Assembly: GCA_029204225.1 (NCBI GenBank) | Contig: MU832622.1 | Span: 1 to 64,000 of the forward strand | Source: Diphasiastrum complanatum | Taxonomy: Eukaryota > Streptophyta > Lycopodiopsida > Lycopodiales > Lycopodiaceae | Direction: 5' to 3' | Length of the DNA: 64,000 nucleotides | In this document: in pieces, positions 34,401 through 46,400 of the stretch | Numbering within the stretch: position 1 is the first letter of the stretch | Layout: each line of letters starts with the position of its first letter | Position numbers and translations under genes: made by a program | The notes under the pieces: generated by a model | What the model was told of the DNA's origin: nothing | The model's input: only the letters and a program-made list of their open reading frames with translations | The model's database searches: none

Positions 34401-37400
34401 CAGCAGGAGAGCTTTGATGCTCTCAAAACAGCCTTAGCTACAGCACCAGTTTTAAAAGTCGTCGATCCCAACCAGCCATTTGTGGTCGAAACAGATGCTA
34501 GCGACTTTGCAGTAGGTGCTGTGCTAACTCAGAGTGGACGACCAGTTGCGTTCGAGATTAAAAAACTCGAGCCAGCTCATACTAGGTACAGTGCCTATGA
34601 AAAGGAACTCTTTTCTATAGTCCATGCCCTTAAGACTTGGAGGCATTATTTGTATGGTGCCAACTTTGAGGTCCTGACAGACCATGAGAGTCTCAGATAC
34701 CTTTGCAATCAACCTGAGCTTAGAGGCTTAGCAGAATGCCTATGATAAACGAGCTGAGTTTTACTCAGATTCGTAATGAGTTACTCGAGTCCTTGAGAGG
34801 GAAATGCCAGCATGATGCATTCTTCTCTACTATCTGGAACTCAGTCCAGAGCAGACAGTTACAGACTCCAGAACCAGTTCCCGGGGCTGGTGCCAGTTCA
34901 TCCAAGAATACGGCAGCTTCCGTTGAGGATGATGATGAGTCCGAGTATACGTCGTCAGATGACGTTGAGGATTCTGAGCCTGTATTACCCAAGCAAACCC
35001 CAGTGGTTGAGGGTCAGTTGACTCAAGGATTCAAATGGAAACAGTATTCCATTCAGGATGAGTACTTGCTCTATAGAGATAGAGTATGTGTCCCCAATTC
35101 AGAGGATTATAGGCAGCAGGTCCTTTATGAATGTCATGACAATCCTAGTGCGGGACACCCAGGCATACAGAAGACCTATGAGCTTCTTCGTAGGCAATTT
35201 TTCTGGCCCAGTATGAAAAAGGACGTCCACCAGTATGTAACCAGTTGCCAGAAATGTCAAGTAAATAAAGCAGAGCGTTTAAAGGCAGGAGGGTTGTTGC
35301 ATCCCTTAGAAATACCAGCTGGTAAATGGGAGAGTATCTCCATGGATTTTATAGTAGGCCTGCCTAAAACCCAAAAGGGTAATGACACTATATGGGTCAC
35401 AGTTGATCGTCTGACCAAAATGGCTCATTTCATTCCGACCAAAACAACCGTTAGAGCTCCAGAGTTAGCGAGGTTGTTTGTAGACGGGCTATTTAAATTG
35501 TACGGTCTACCTTCCGGCATAGTCAGCGACCGGGACAATAAGTTTACTGGAAATTTTTGGAGGGCAGTATTCCATCATCTCCATACTAAACTTAATATGA
35601 GTACCACCGACCATCCACAGACGGACGGTCAAACAGAAAGGGTAAATCAAGTGTTGGAGGATATGCTTCGTGCATACGTCAGCAAGAAGCAGACTAATTG
35701 GTAGGAGTATCTCTCGATATTAGAGTTTGCTTACAACAGTACCAAACATTCAGCTACGGGATACAGCCCATTTATGCTGATGTACGGTTTTTCAGCCACG
35801 CTCACTCACAGCTGTAGGGTTTAAACAAGAAAAAGTTGAAGCAGCCAGAAACTTTTTAGAGGACCTAAACCAGATCATAGAACATGCTAAGCGTAGCATT
35901 AGACAGTCCTAGGATCGAGCCAGGCATTATGCAGATCCACACAGACGGGATGTGCAGTTCTCCACTGGTGAGAAAGTCTACTTGAGAGTCCCAGTTGACT
36001 CTAAAACCCTCAAATCAGGAGTGTGTGCTAAGTTGTCTCCAAGGTATTGTGGTCCCTTTACCATCAGTAGGAGACTAGGCGAGGTCACCTATGAACTAGA
36101 ACTCCCACACATCAGTAAGGTTTTTCCAGTCTTTCATGTAAGTCAGTTACGAAAAGCCTTAACCAGATCAGACAATCTGGTGGGGGACAGTGTTCTAGTT
36201 CTCCCATTGGATCCTCAACAACCTCCACATGAACCAGAGGAGATTCTTGATAGTAGAGAGACGCAGACTCGTCATACTCTATACCGAGAATATCTGGTTA
36301 AGTGGATTGATCAGCCTGTTGAGAATGCCACTTGGGAAAGAGGCAGCGTCCTTCGCAAGATTTTTCCAGACTTTGTCTTAGAGGACCAAGACGGTTCTTA
36401 AAGGGGAGGGAGTGTTACGAGCTCGTAACCAGTGCCGAACCCTAGAGAACACAGATAGGTCAGATACCACAGTCAGGGTCGTGTCCAGCGTACATGACCA
36501 ACAGGGCAAGACAGTGTGAGTAGTGTGCCCCAGCACGGTCCATAGGCATGGCGGGCCTAACACAGCCTAGGGACCCTGTCAGCAGGATAGGGCCCCCAGT
36601 TGGGTCCCGACGTGCAGTCGGCCACGTCAGTGCCATGTGGCCGACACTTGGCAGTAGCATGCTACCAGTCCTCACACTAGGCTAGGAGGGGCTTACTCTA
36701 TATCAGGGAGTAGGCAAGGTTGGGTGGATCAGTTAGTGTTTGCCCTACTGTGGTGTTAGGATCTATTACACTCAGGTTGATTGCAAAGGTATCTGAGACT
36801 TTCATGGTCTGTCAGGACCTCAAAGTTGGCACCATACAAATAATGCCTCCAAGTCTTAAGGGCATGGACTATAGAAAAGAGTTCCTTTTCATAGGCACTG
36901 TACCTAGTCTGAGCTGGCTCGAGTTTTTTACTCTTGAACGCAACTGGTCGTCCACTTTGAGTTAGCACAGCACCAACTACAAAGTCGCTAGATTGGGGTC
37001 GACGACTTTTAGAACTGGTGCTGTAGCTAAGGCTGTTTAGAGAGCATCAAAGCTCTCCTGCTGTGCGGACTCCCAAATGAACTCCTTTCCCTTCCCCTTA
37101 AGAAGATTTGTCATGGGAACTGGTATCTGAGCATATTCCTTGTCAAATCGTCTGTAATATCCCGCCAAACCAAGAAAGCTCTGAAGTTCTAAAATATTTT
37201 GAGGTCTCAGCCAACTGAGTATGGCTTTAACCTTATTCGGGTCCATCTTAATCCCATCTGACGAGATAATGTGACCCAAATATGCTACTTCTTCAACGAA
37301 GAATTCACACTTGGATTGTTTAGCGTAAAGCTTATGCTTTCTGAGCCGAAAACCGTACATCAGCATAAATGGATTGTATCCCGTAGCTAAATGTTTGGTA

Positions 37401-40400
37401 TTGTTGTAAGCAAACTCTAATATTGAGAGATACTCCTCCCAATTAGTCTGCTTCTTGCTGACGTATGCACGAAGCATATCCTGCAGCACCTGATTTACCC
37501 TCTCTGTTTGACCGTTCGTCTGTGGATGGTTGGTGGTAGTATGGAGATGATGGAATACTGCCCTCCAAAAATTTCCAGTAAACTTACTGTCCCGGTCGCT
37601 GACTATGCCGGAAGGTAGACCGAACAATTTAAATAGCCCGTCTACAAACAACCTCGCTAACTCTGGAGCTCTAACGGTTGTTTTGGTCGGAATGAAATGA
37701 GCCATTTTGGTCAGAGGGTCAACTGTGACCCATATAGCGTCATTACCCTTTTGGGTTTTAGGCAGGCCTACTATAAAATCCATGGAGCTACTCTCCCATT
37801 TACCAGTTGGTATTTCTAAGGACTGCAACAACCCTCCTGCCTTTAAACGCTCTGCTTTGTTTACTTGACATTTCTGGCAAGTGGTTACATACTGGTGGAC
37901 GTCCTTTTTCATACTGGGCCAGAAAAATTGCCTACGAAGAAGCTCATAGGTCTTCTGTATGCCTGGGTGTCCCGCACTAGGATTGTCATGACATTCATAT
38001 AGGACCTGCTGCCTATAATCCTCTGAATTGGGGACACATACTCTATCTCTATAGAGCAAGTACTCATCCTGAATGGAATACTGTTTCCATTTGAATCCTT
38101 GAGTCAACTGACCCTCAACCACTGGGGTTTGCTTGGGTAATACAGGCTCAGAATCCTCAACGTCATTTGACGACGTATACTCGGACTCATCATTCATCAT
38201 CCTCAACGGAAGCTGCCGTATTCTTGGATGAACTGGCACCAGCCCCGGGAACTGGTTCTGGAGTCTGTAACTGTCTGCTCTGGACTGAGTTCTAGATAGT
38301 AGAGAAGAATGCATCATGCTGGCATTTCCGTCTCAAGGACTCGAGTAACTCATTACGAATCTGAGTAAAACTCAGCTCGTTTATCATAGGCATTCTACTA
38401 AGGGCATCTGCTACTGTATTGAATTTCGCCCGTCTATATCTGATAGACATGTCAAACTCTTGCATCAACTCTGCCCAACGAGCTTTCCGACCACTAAGCT
38501 CAGGTTGATTGCAAAGGTATCTGAGACTTTCATGGTCTGTCAGGACCTCAAAGTTGGCACCATACAAATAATGCCTCCAAGTCTTAAGGGCATGGACTAT
38601 AGAAAAGAGTTCTGTTTCATAGGCACTGTACCTAGTCTGAGTTGGCTCGAGTTTTTTACTCTCGAACGCAATTGGTCGTCCACTCTGAGTTAGCACAGCA
38701 CCAACTGCAAAGTCGCTAGATTGGGGTCGACGACTTTTAGAACTGGTGCTGTAGCTAAGGTTGTTTTGAGAGCATCAAAGCTCTCCTGCTGTGCGGACTC
38801 CCAAATGAACTCTTTTCCCTTCCCCTTAAGAAGATTTGTCAAGGGAACTGCTTTCTGAGCATATTCCTTGACAAATCGTCTGTAATATTCCGCCAAACCA
38901 AGAAAGATCTGAAGTTCTAAAATATTCTAAGGTCTCAGCCAACTGAGTATGACTTTAACCTTATTCGGGTCCATCTTAATCCCATCTGACGAGATAATGT
39001 GACCCAAATATGCTACTTCTTCAATGAAAAATTCACACTTGGATTGTTTAGCATAAAGCTTATGCTTTCTGTTAGAGTCCAGTTACGACTCTATCATGAC
39101 CTTGGCACGGCCGGTCACCTGAGGGCCTGAGGCCAAGTATTGGCAGGGGCCAGTGACCGAGGAGGACATCAGTCCCAAGTTAGGACCGGTGCGTCACGAG
39201 CAGTGACCTGGTGTGGCCGCCTGACAAGTTGTCAGAGATGCGGTGTGTCTTGACCGTCGGGACCCTAGCCGTCAGTGACGAGATGCTAGCCGGCAAGTAG
39301 TCGGGGTGACCAAGAGGGTCACAGGTCTTTGGCGGGGCACGGGGGTGGTACCCTATGAGTCACTCAGTATTCACAGGTCACAGGGGCTAGGCATGCCAAG
39401 TGGACTGATCACCCACAGGTGGATGCCATGTGCCAGGTGACGGGAATAGCAGGTAGGACTCAAGGAGGGGGTGCCTATGGTTGGGAGGTTCATTCTACAC
39501 ACCGGCTTCTAGGATTCATGAGGTTGGAGAGACTGGCTTGTGACAATTGGTATCAGAGCCTCGTTCTAGAGAGAAACGCCCATTCTAGAGAGAGAAACGT
39601 CCGTTCTAGAGAGAGAAAGTGAGAAAAAGCTTGGTTTTGTCACCATAACTTGGTCTATAGTGCTCAGATTTGAGGGAGATCTGTCTCAGATCATTTCTAG
39701 TGGGTAGTCGCTGTAGATCAGCAGGGATTCACGCTGCAAATTCTGAGATTTCAGAAAATTTAAAAGTTTTGGAGGGCCAGCGCATTTGTCCTGAAGGTTT
39801 TTCGCTTATAACTCTCTAGAACCTTCTCAGATCCTGATCAGATTTTGGGAGCATGTTTCTAGTATCCATAGCGATCCTTTAGAGCCATTATACGCTGGTT
39901 TTGGAGCAGATTTGCCTCTATTTCACTAAAATGTCGGTTTCCAAGCAAAAAACAGGTCAGATTTTTGGTTTGGACATAACTTCTCCGATTTATCTCCGAT
40001 TTCTGCTGTTAGAGTTTCAGATTGGGCCTAGTAGGAGGGCGACCTACTGCTAATTGACCGTTCGTGAAAAGCTTTTGCCGTTTGGAAGAAATTCGACGTC
40101 AAACAGCCCGCTTTTTTCCTGTTTTTTTCGACTTTCAAGCCGATTTGGTGCCCAAATTAAGTTCTTTACCGACTTGTGTACCAATGTAGGACGCAAGGGA
40201 AGTACTACCTGTCCTTGCCTTTGTTACTTTCCAGTTGCCTTTTGTCTCTTTCAGTTCTAAATTGTCAATAGGCTGAACATTTCTTTTTCTGACTGTGTTT
40301 CAATAAGTCCAATTTTTTAGCTTGATTCCGTGCTGTCTCTGTTGTGTTTCATAATGGAAGATGATAGACTTGATATTCCGCTCAGTCCACCCGTTGCTCT

Positions 40401-43400
40401 TCCATCACCACCACCCAGCCCTGTGCTTCGTCCTGCCCATAATCCGCCTACAGTGGCTGCCCGTTCGCCTGCTGGTACTTCCCCTTCTGTGCAAGCTCGC
40501 ATGGATAGTGTGGAAAAGACCGTCGCAGAGATGCGAGCAATGATGGTAGCTAGTGGTTATGCGTCTTCCTCGCAGTATGCTCCACCTTATCCCTCTTCTG
40601 CTGTTCGTCCTATGTTACCTCTACCCTATCCAGAAGACAGAGATATTAAACCTACCCGTTTCGCTGGAAACACTCCTCAACGCAATACTGATATCGTAGA
40701 TCAGTGGTTGCATAAGTGGGAAGAGTATTTTGATTTGAAACGGTCCCCAACTGATGAGGGTTGGCGGGTCCGCAAAGCTGCTTACCATTTCACTGATTTT
40801 GCTGACAGGTGGTGGTGCAAGTTGTTGAAGTCTAACCAGGCTCCATCCACCTGGCTTGAGTTTAAGCGAGCTTTTAGAGCTCAGTTTATTCCTCCACATG
40901 AGCATGTGCGTGCGACAGATGCTTGGCTTTTGCATCGTCAGAGGCAGTACATGGTGCAGGAATATGCTGACAGGTATCGTGAGATACTTATCAAGATTCC
41001 GGAAGAGATTCCCGAGTGGCTGGTAGTCCACAAGTTCATATTTGGCCTTCGTGAAGAGTTGAGGCCTTCGGTGCTTAATGAAAGGTGCAAGACCTTAGAA
41101 GCGGCAGTTGCTACAGCTCTCAACTTTGAAGGTAATGTGCGCACCAAGGCTGAATCTGGAGCGCCAAGCTGGCTTCAGAAGAAGGGTTCGAGAAAGTCTG
41201 GCCAAGCTGGTCAGAAAGGCTTTTCGCAGAAGGATCCTATCCAGATGCAGCAGACTTTGAAGCGCAAAGCGGGATCTCCTATGGCTCGTCGTGCTTACGA
41301 CAAGTCTCCCCTCAGTCCTGAGCAAAAGGAAAAGGCCAAGAAAGACGGATTATGTTTTTTTTGTCTTGGCAAGCATCTTTTCAAAGATTGTCCTCGACGT
41401 ACGGGCAAGAAGCTCCATACTATGCAACGTCAAGATGAGGGCAAGGATGAGGAAATTCTGGATGACTTGTTGGTAAGTGATGATGAGGACACTCGTCGTG
41501 CCATGACTATTTCGGTGCGGAAGCTTGTTCCAGAGGCACCAGTTTGTTTCTTGTCCACCAAAGCGCGGGAAGCTTATCAGTTTCGAGATAGTGAACTGAT
41601 ACGCATGAGGGGAAAACTGGAAGGTCATGACGTGCTCGTCTTATTTGACACCGGTTCCTCGCATAATATCATCAATTCTCGTGTGGTGAAGAAATTTCAC
41701 TTGGCTACTGTTCCATCTGATTACCGGTATACTGTTGAGATGCCAGATGGTAAGGGAACAGAGGTTTGGGATTGAGAATGGAGATTGGGTGTATTTACTA
41801 GTCCCTTCGAAGTCGAAAGTGCTACGCACAGGAAAGTGCACCAAGTTATCTCCTAGGTATTGTGGACCATGGTTGATTATTAAGAAGGTGAGCCAAGTAG
41901 CTTATAAGCTACAGCTACCTGTTGGATGCAAGGTGCATCCAGTATTCCATGTTAGCAAACGGAAGAAATGTTTGCATGATGGCGATAGTCTGGTGGAAGG
42001 TCTAGTGTCTCTTGAGGAGAAAGACACCACAGGTTATGGGCCAGACAGAATTCTAGATCGAAGGGAGCGACGATTGCGGAATCGTCTCCTTCAAGAGTAT
42101 CTAGTAACTTGGAAAGGGCATCCGTTGTCAGATGCTACCTGGGAGACGCGACAGGCGTTGCAGAAGTCTTACCTAGAGTTTGTCATCAAGGACCGATGAC
42201 TTGCCAGAGGAGGGAAGGATTGTTAGAGTCCAGTTACGACTCTATCATGACCTTGGCACGGCCGGTCACCTGAGGGCCTGAGGCCAAGTATTGGCAAGGG
42301 CCAGTGACTGAGGAGGACATCAGTCCCAAGTTGGGACAGGTGCGTCACGAGCAGTGACCCGGTGTGGCCGCTTGACAAGTTGTCAGAGATGCGGTGTGTC
42401 TTGACCGTTGGGACCCTAGCCGTCAGTGACGAGATGCTAGCCGGTCTTTGGCGGGGCACGGGGGTGGTACCCTATGAGTCACTCAGTATTCACAGGTCAC
42501 AGGGGCTAGGCATGCCAAGTGGACTAATCACCCACAGGTGGATGCCATGTGCCAGGTGACGGGAATAGCAGGTAGAAGGACTCAAGGAGGGGGTGCCTAT
42601 GGTTGGGAGGTTCATTCTACACACCGGCTTCTAGGATTCACGAGCTTGGAGAGACAGGCTTGTGACACTTTCTGAGCAGTCGCAACACCTTTCTGAGGTG
42701 TTTTAGATGCTCCTTCCTCGTTTTGCTGTAGACGAGGATGTCATCTAAAAATATGACTACAAACTTACCCAAGTATGGTCTGAGGACACTGTTCATCAAG
42801 GTCATAAAGGCAGCTGGAGCATTTGTGAGCCCAAATGGCATCACCTTAAACTCATAATGATCGTGACCAGTCCTAAAAGCTGTTTTCGAGACATCTTCCG
42901 ACTTTATACGGACTTGATGATATCCCGATCTGAGGTCTATTTTACTGAAAAACTTAGCCCTGTCGAGTTGATCAAACAACTCGTCTGCCCGAGGCATAGG
43001 GTACTTATTCTTAATTGTGACTTTATTGAGGGCTCTGTAATCTACGCAAAGACGCATAGACCCTTCTTTCTTTTTCACCAGTAGGACTGGTGAGGCCCAT
43101 GGTGAACTACTGGTCTGAATTTGGCCTTTCCCAAGATAATCTGTTAATTGCCTAGTTATTTCTTCATCCTCTATTCGGCTGACCCGATACGGAGGTTTAG
43201 AAACAGGTGTTGTACCTGGTACTAGGTTTATTACATGATCTACTTCTCTGCTAGGTGGCAAACCATGTGGCAAATCTTGAGGAAAAACATCTTTAAATTT
43301 AGACAATAAAGTTTCTAATTTACTGATTTCCTGCTGTATAGAACTGGAAACAAAAACTTTAGGAATAAACTGAAAGTCACATAAGAATACCCGATGGTCT

Positions 43401-46400
43401 TCGTCTCCGATTAGCTGACAGAGCTCTGAACTGCAGACCATAGGACTGTTGGGAACATCATGCTCCCCATGCAACTGGATCTCTCGGCCTTTATGCTGAA
43501 AGCTGAGGGTGTTCTCCTGATAATTTCTGTGGAGAGAAGGTCCTAAACTGTAGAGCCAATCTCTCCCGAGAACAATGTCTGTGCGATCCAGGTGCATTAT
43601 CTGAAAATTTATTTCATCTTGGTACCCCTGAATACCAAGATTCAAATAACTTACCATAGTTTCCCATATTTTCTTATCTTCACCCTTAGCTAACGAAACT
43701 ATGTACCTATGCTGACTAGGTACTTTTGGAAGTTTAAGCTTTCTAACCAGGGTGTAGTTGATGAAATTATGGGTTGCCCCATCATCAACCATTACTCTTA
43801 CTGACTGGTTACCAACTTTCCCATGCATACGTACTAGGTCATGCGGCCCAAAGCTGAAGGGTCTCGCTAGCATTGCAGAGGTCAACTGGCAACAATGTTC
43901 ATGATCTTCATGATACACTTTGTTCTCGGAAGCTGCCGAGTCACTGGGGAAACATACAGTCTGAACAAGATGAACTTGTTTCTTATCTTTCTTCTCTTTT
44001 TTAGTGAAAGGTCCCTTGGGACACTGTCTGACTGTGTGTCCCTTGCGCATACACACAAAGCACAAACGTTCTTGTTTGGATTTTTCAAAATCATCTGGTT
44101 TTAAGGGCTGTATGAGTGAAGGGCGTTTCTGAGGAGCTTCGCCTTTAAATTTATCTTCTTTTTTTCTTTTTAAAAATTTCTTTTTAAATTGAAAGTCTTT
44201 TTGAGGAGGCTGCTCAAAAAGTGGCTGCTGTCTCGCCCTCTTCCTACCCACTGAATCATCATAGATTTGAGCATATCTGAGAGCTTGCTCAAGGGTAGTA
44301 GGCGAGTTTCTCTGGACCTCTACTTTATATTCATCTTTGAGGCCACGGACAAATCCCCTGATTTTCTGATAATCATCCATATTTTTAATCTTTAAAATTG
44401 CTTCTCGATACTGCGAGATGTATTGGATGAGGGACTTGTCCATTACTGTTCTTTCCCAGGCTTCCCATCCGCAACTATGTTCCCATCTTGGCGAACACCT
44501 CAATCCAGAAGTTTCCCGTAAACTTGGGATCCCCGTCAGAAACAATGGACTTCGGAAGACCATGTAACCTAACAATATTCTGAATAAACACTTTTCCTTT
44601 TGCTCAGGACTAAGGGGAGACTTGTCGTAAGCACGACGAGCCATAGGAGATCCCGCCTTGCGCTTCAAAGTCTGCTGCATCTGGATAGGATCCTTCTGCG
44701 AAAAGCCTTTCTGACCAGCTTGGCCAGACTTTCGCGAACCCTTCTTCTGAGGCCAGCTTGGCGCTCCAGATTCAGCCTTGGTGCGCACATTACCTTCAAA
44801 GTTGAGAGCTGTAGCAACTCCCTCTTCTAACGTCTTGCACCCTTCATTAAGCACTGAAGGCCTCAACTCTTCACGAAGGCCAAATACGAACTTGTGGACT
44901 ACTAGCCACTTGGGAATCTCTTCTAAAATCTTGAGAAGCGTCTCACGATACCTATCAGCATATTTCTGCACCATGTACTGCCTCTGACGATGCAAAAGCC
45001 AAGCATCCGTCGCACGCACATGCTCATGTGGAGGAATAAACTGAGCTCTGAAAGCTCGCTTAAACTCAAGCCAGGTGGATGGAGCCTGATTAGACTTCAA
45101 CAACTTGCGCCACCACCTGTCAGCAAAATCAGTGAAATGCTAAGCAACTTTGTGGACCCGCCGACCCTCATCAGTTGGGGACCGCTTCAAATCAAAATAC
45201 TCCTCCCACTTATGCAACCACTGATCTACGATATCAGTATTGCGTTGGGGAGTGTTTCCAGCGAAACGAGTAGGTTTAATATCTTTGTCTTCCGGATAGG
45301 GTGGAGGTAACAAAGGACGAACAACAAAAGACGGATAAGGTGGAGCATACTGCAAAGAAGACGCATAACCACTAGCTACCATCATCGCTCGCATCTCTGC
45401 GATGGTCTTTTCCACACTATCCATGCGAGCTTGCACAGAAGGGGAAGTACCAGCAGGCGAACGAGCAGCCATTGTAGGCGGATTATGGGCAGGGCTAAGC
45501 ACAGGGCTAGGTGGTGGTGATGGGAGAGCAACAGGTGGACTAAGCGGAATATCAACTCTATCATCTTCCATTATGAAACAAAAACAACGATAGCACAAAA
45601 TCAAGCTAGAAATTTGCACTTATTGTAAAACACTCAGAAAAGGCAAATCTGACCAAACTTTCAACTGCAAGACAACAAAGACAAGGAAAGAAAAAAGGAT
45701 GAGCTCTCCCTGAAATCCAAGCAAAGGGATCCCCTCAGGAAAAGTGCCGATTCTGCCTTCAAAATAGCCTCAAATAGCTTCAGAATAGCTTCAGAACAGC
45801 ACTGGACAGCAGTCTAATAAAACGATGAAAAGGGGTAGATAAAAACACCAAAAGCCGTTGAAGGAGGGCGCTAGAACAGCAGAACCAAGCGCTCCAATTT
45901 ACCCCACATTGTTGGATGTTTGTAGATCCTTAAATCAGCGCTGGAACAGTCAGAAATGGGCGCTAAATCGGTGCTAGAGCAGCGCTCCAGTTCCCCACAA
46001 ATTTGAGTATTGGAATTTGGTATGTCCTTAGATCAGTGTTGGTCAGGCCCTCAAAATACTTCATTCTGGCCACTGTTCTGACTACAACAAGTGCACCCAG
46101 ATTCCCTACTGGAAAAACGTTGGAACAGGTCTAAAAAAAGTGCACTGGAGCTGTAGGAACTGAGCACCCCAAATTTCCCTGGTAATTTGAACACTTTTCC
46201 CTCCTTTACCAGCGATGGAGATAGGCTGCAAGAGAGCGATGGACCTTCAGGAGAATTTAATCCAAACTTTTTGCTCCAAATCGGATTGTTGTGGGCTCCC
46301 TATAGGCTGGAACAGCAGCTCTGGAGGTCCACAAACACCTCTGAAAAATGTCTCCCACGATTTTTCTCCTCTAGATCCTTCAAAAACAAGCAAAATTTGA

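Larger units (their letters stand above)
39070..42667 (+). mobile_element. inner family A gypsy element, internally deleted (LTR-gag-protease-chromodomain-LTR)
   Basis: 3598 bp with LTRs at 39070-39545 and 42221-42667, an iMet PBS at 39548-39560, an open gag-protease frame, then a direct join to the integrase C-terminus and chromodomain, and a purine tract (CCAGAGGAGGGAAGGAT) before the 3' LTR. RT, RNase H and most of integrase are absent. The perfect 5-bp duplication CTTTC shows it moved as this deleted unit or was deleted after insertion. Confidence 0.9.

Noticed and set aside
42638-45103. 821-codon single protein
   Set aside because: It is a chance fusion of family A gag, an out-of-frame integrase stretch and family B gag-RT, ending in LTR sequence.
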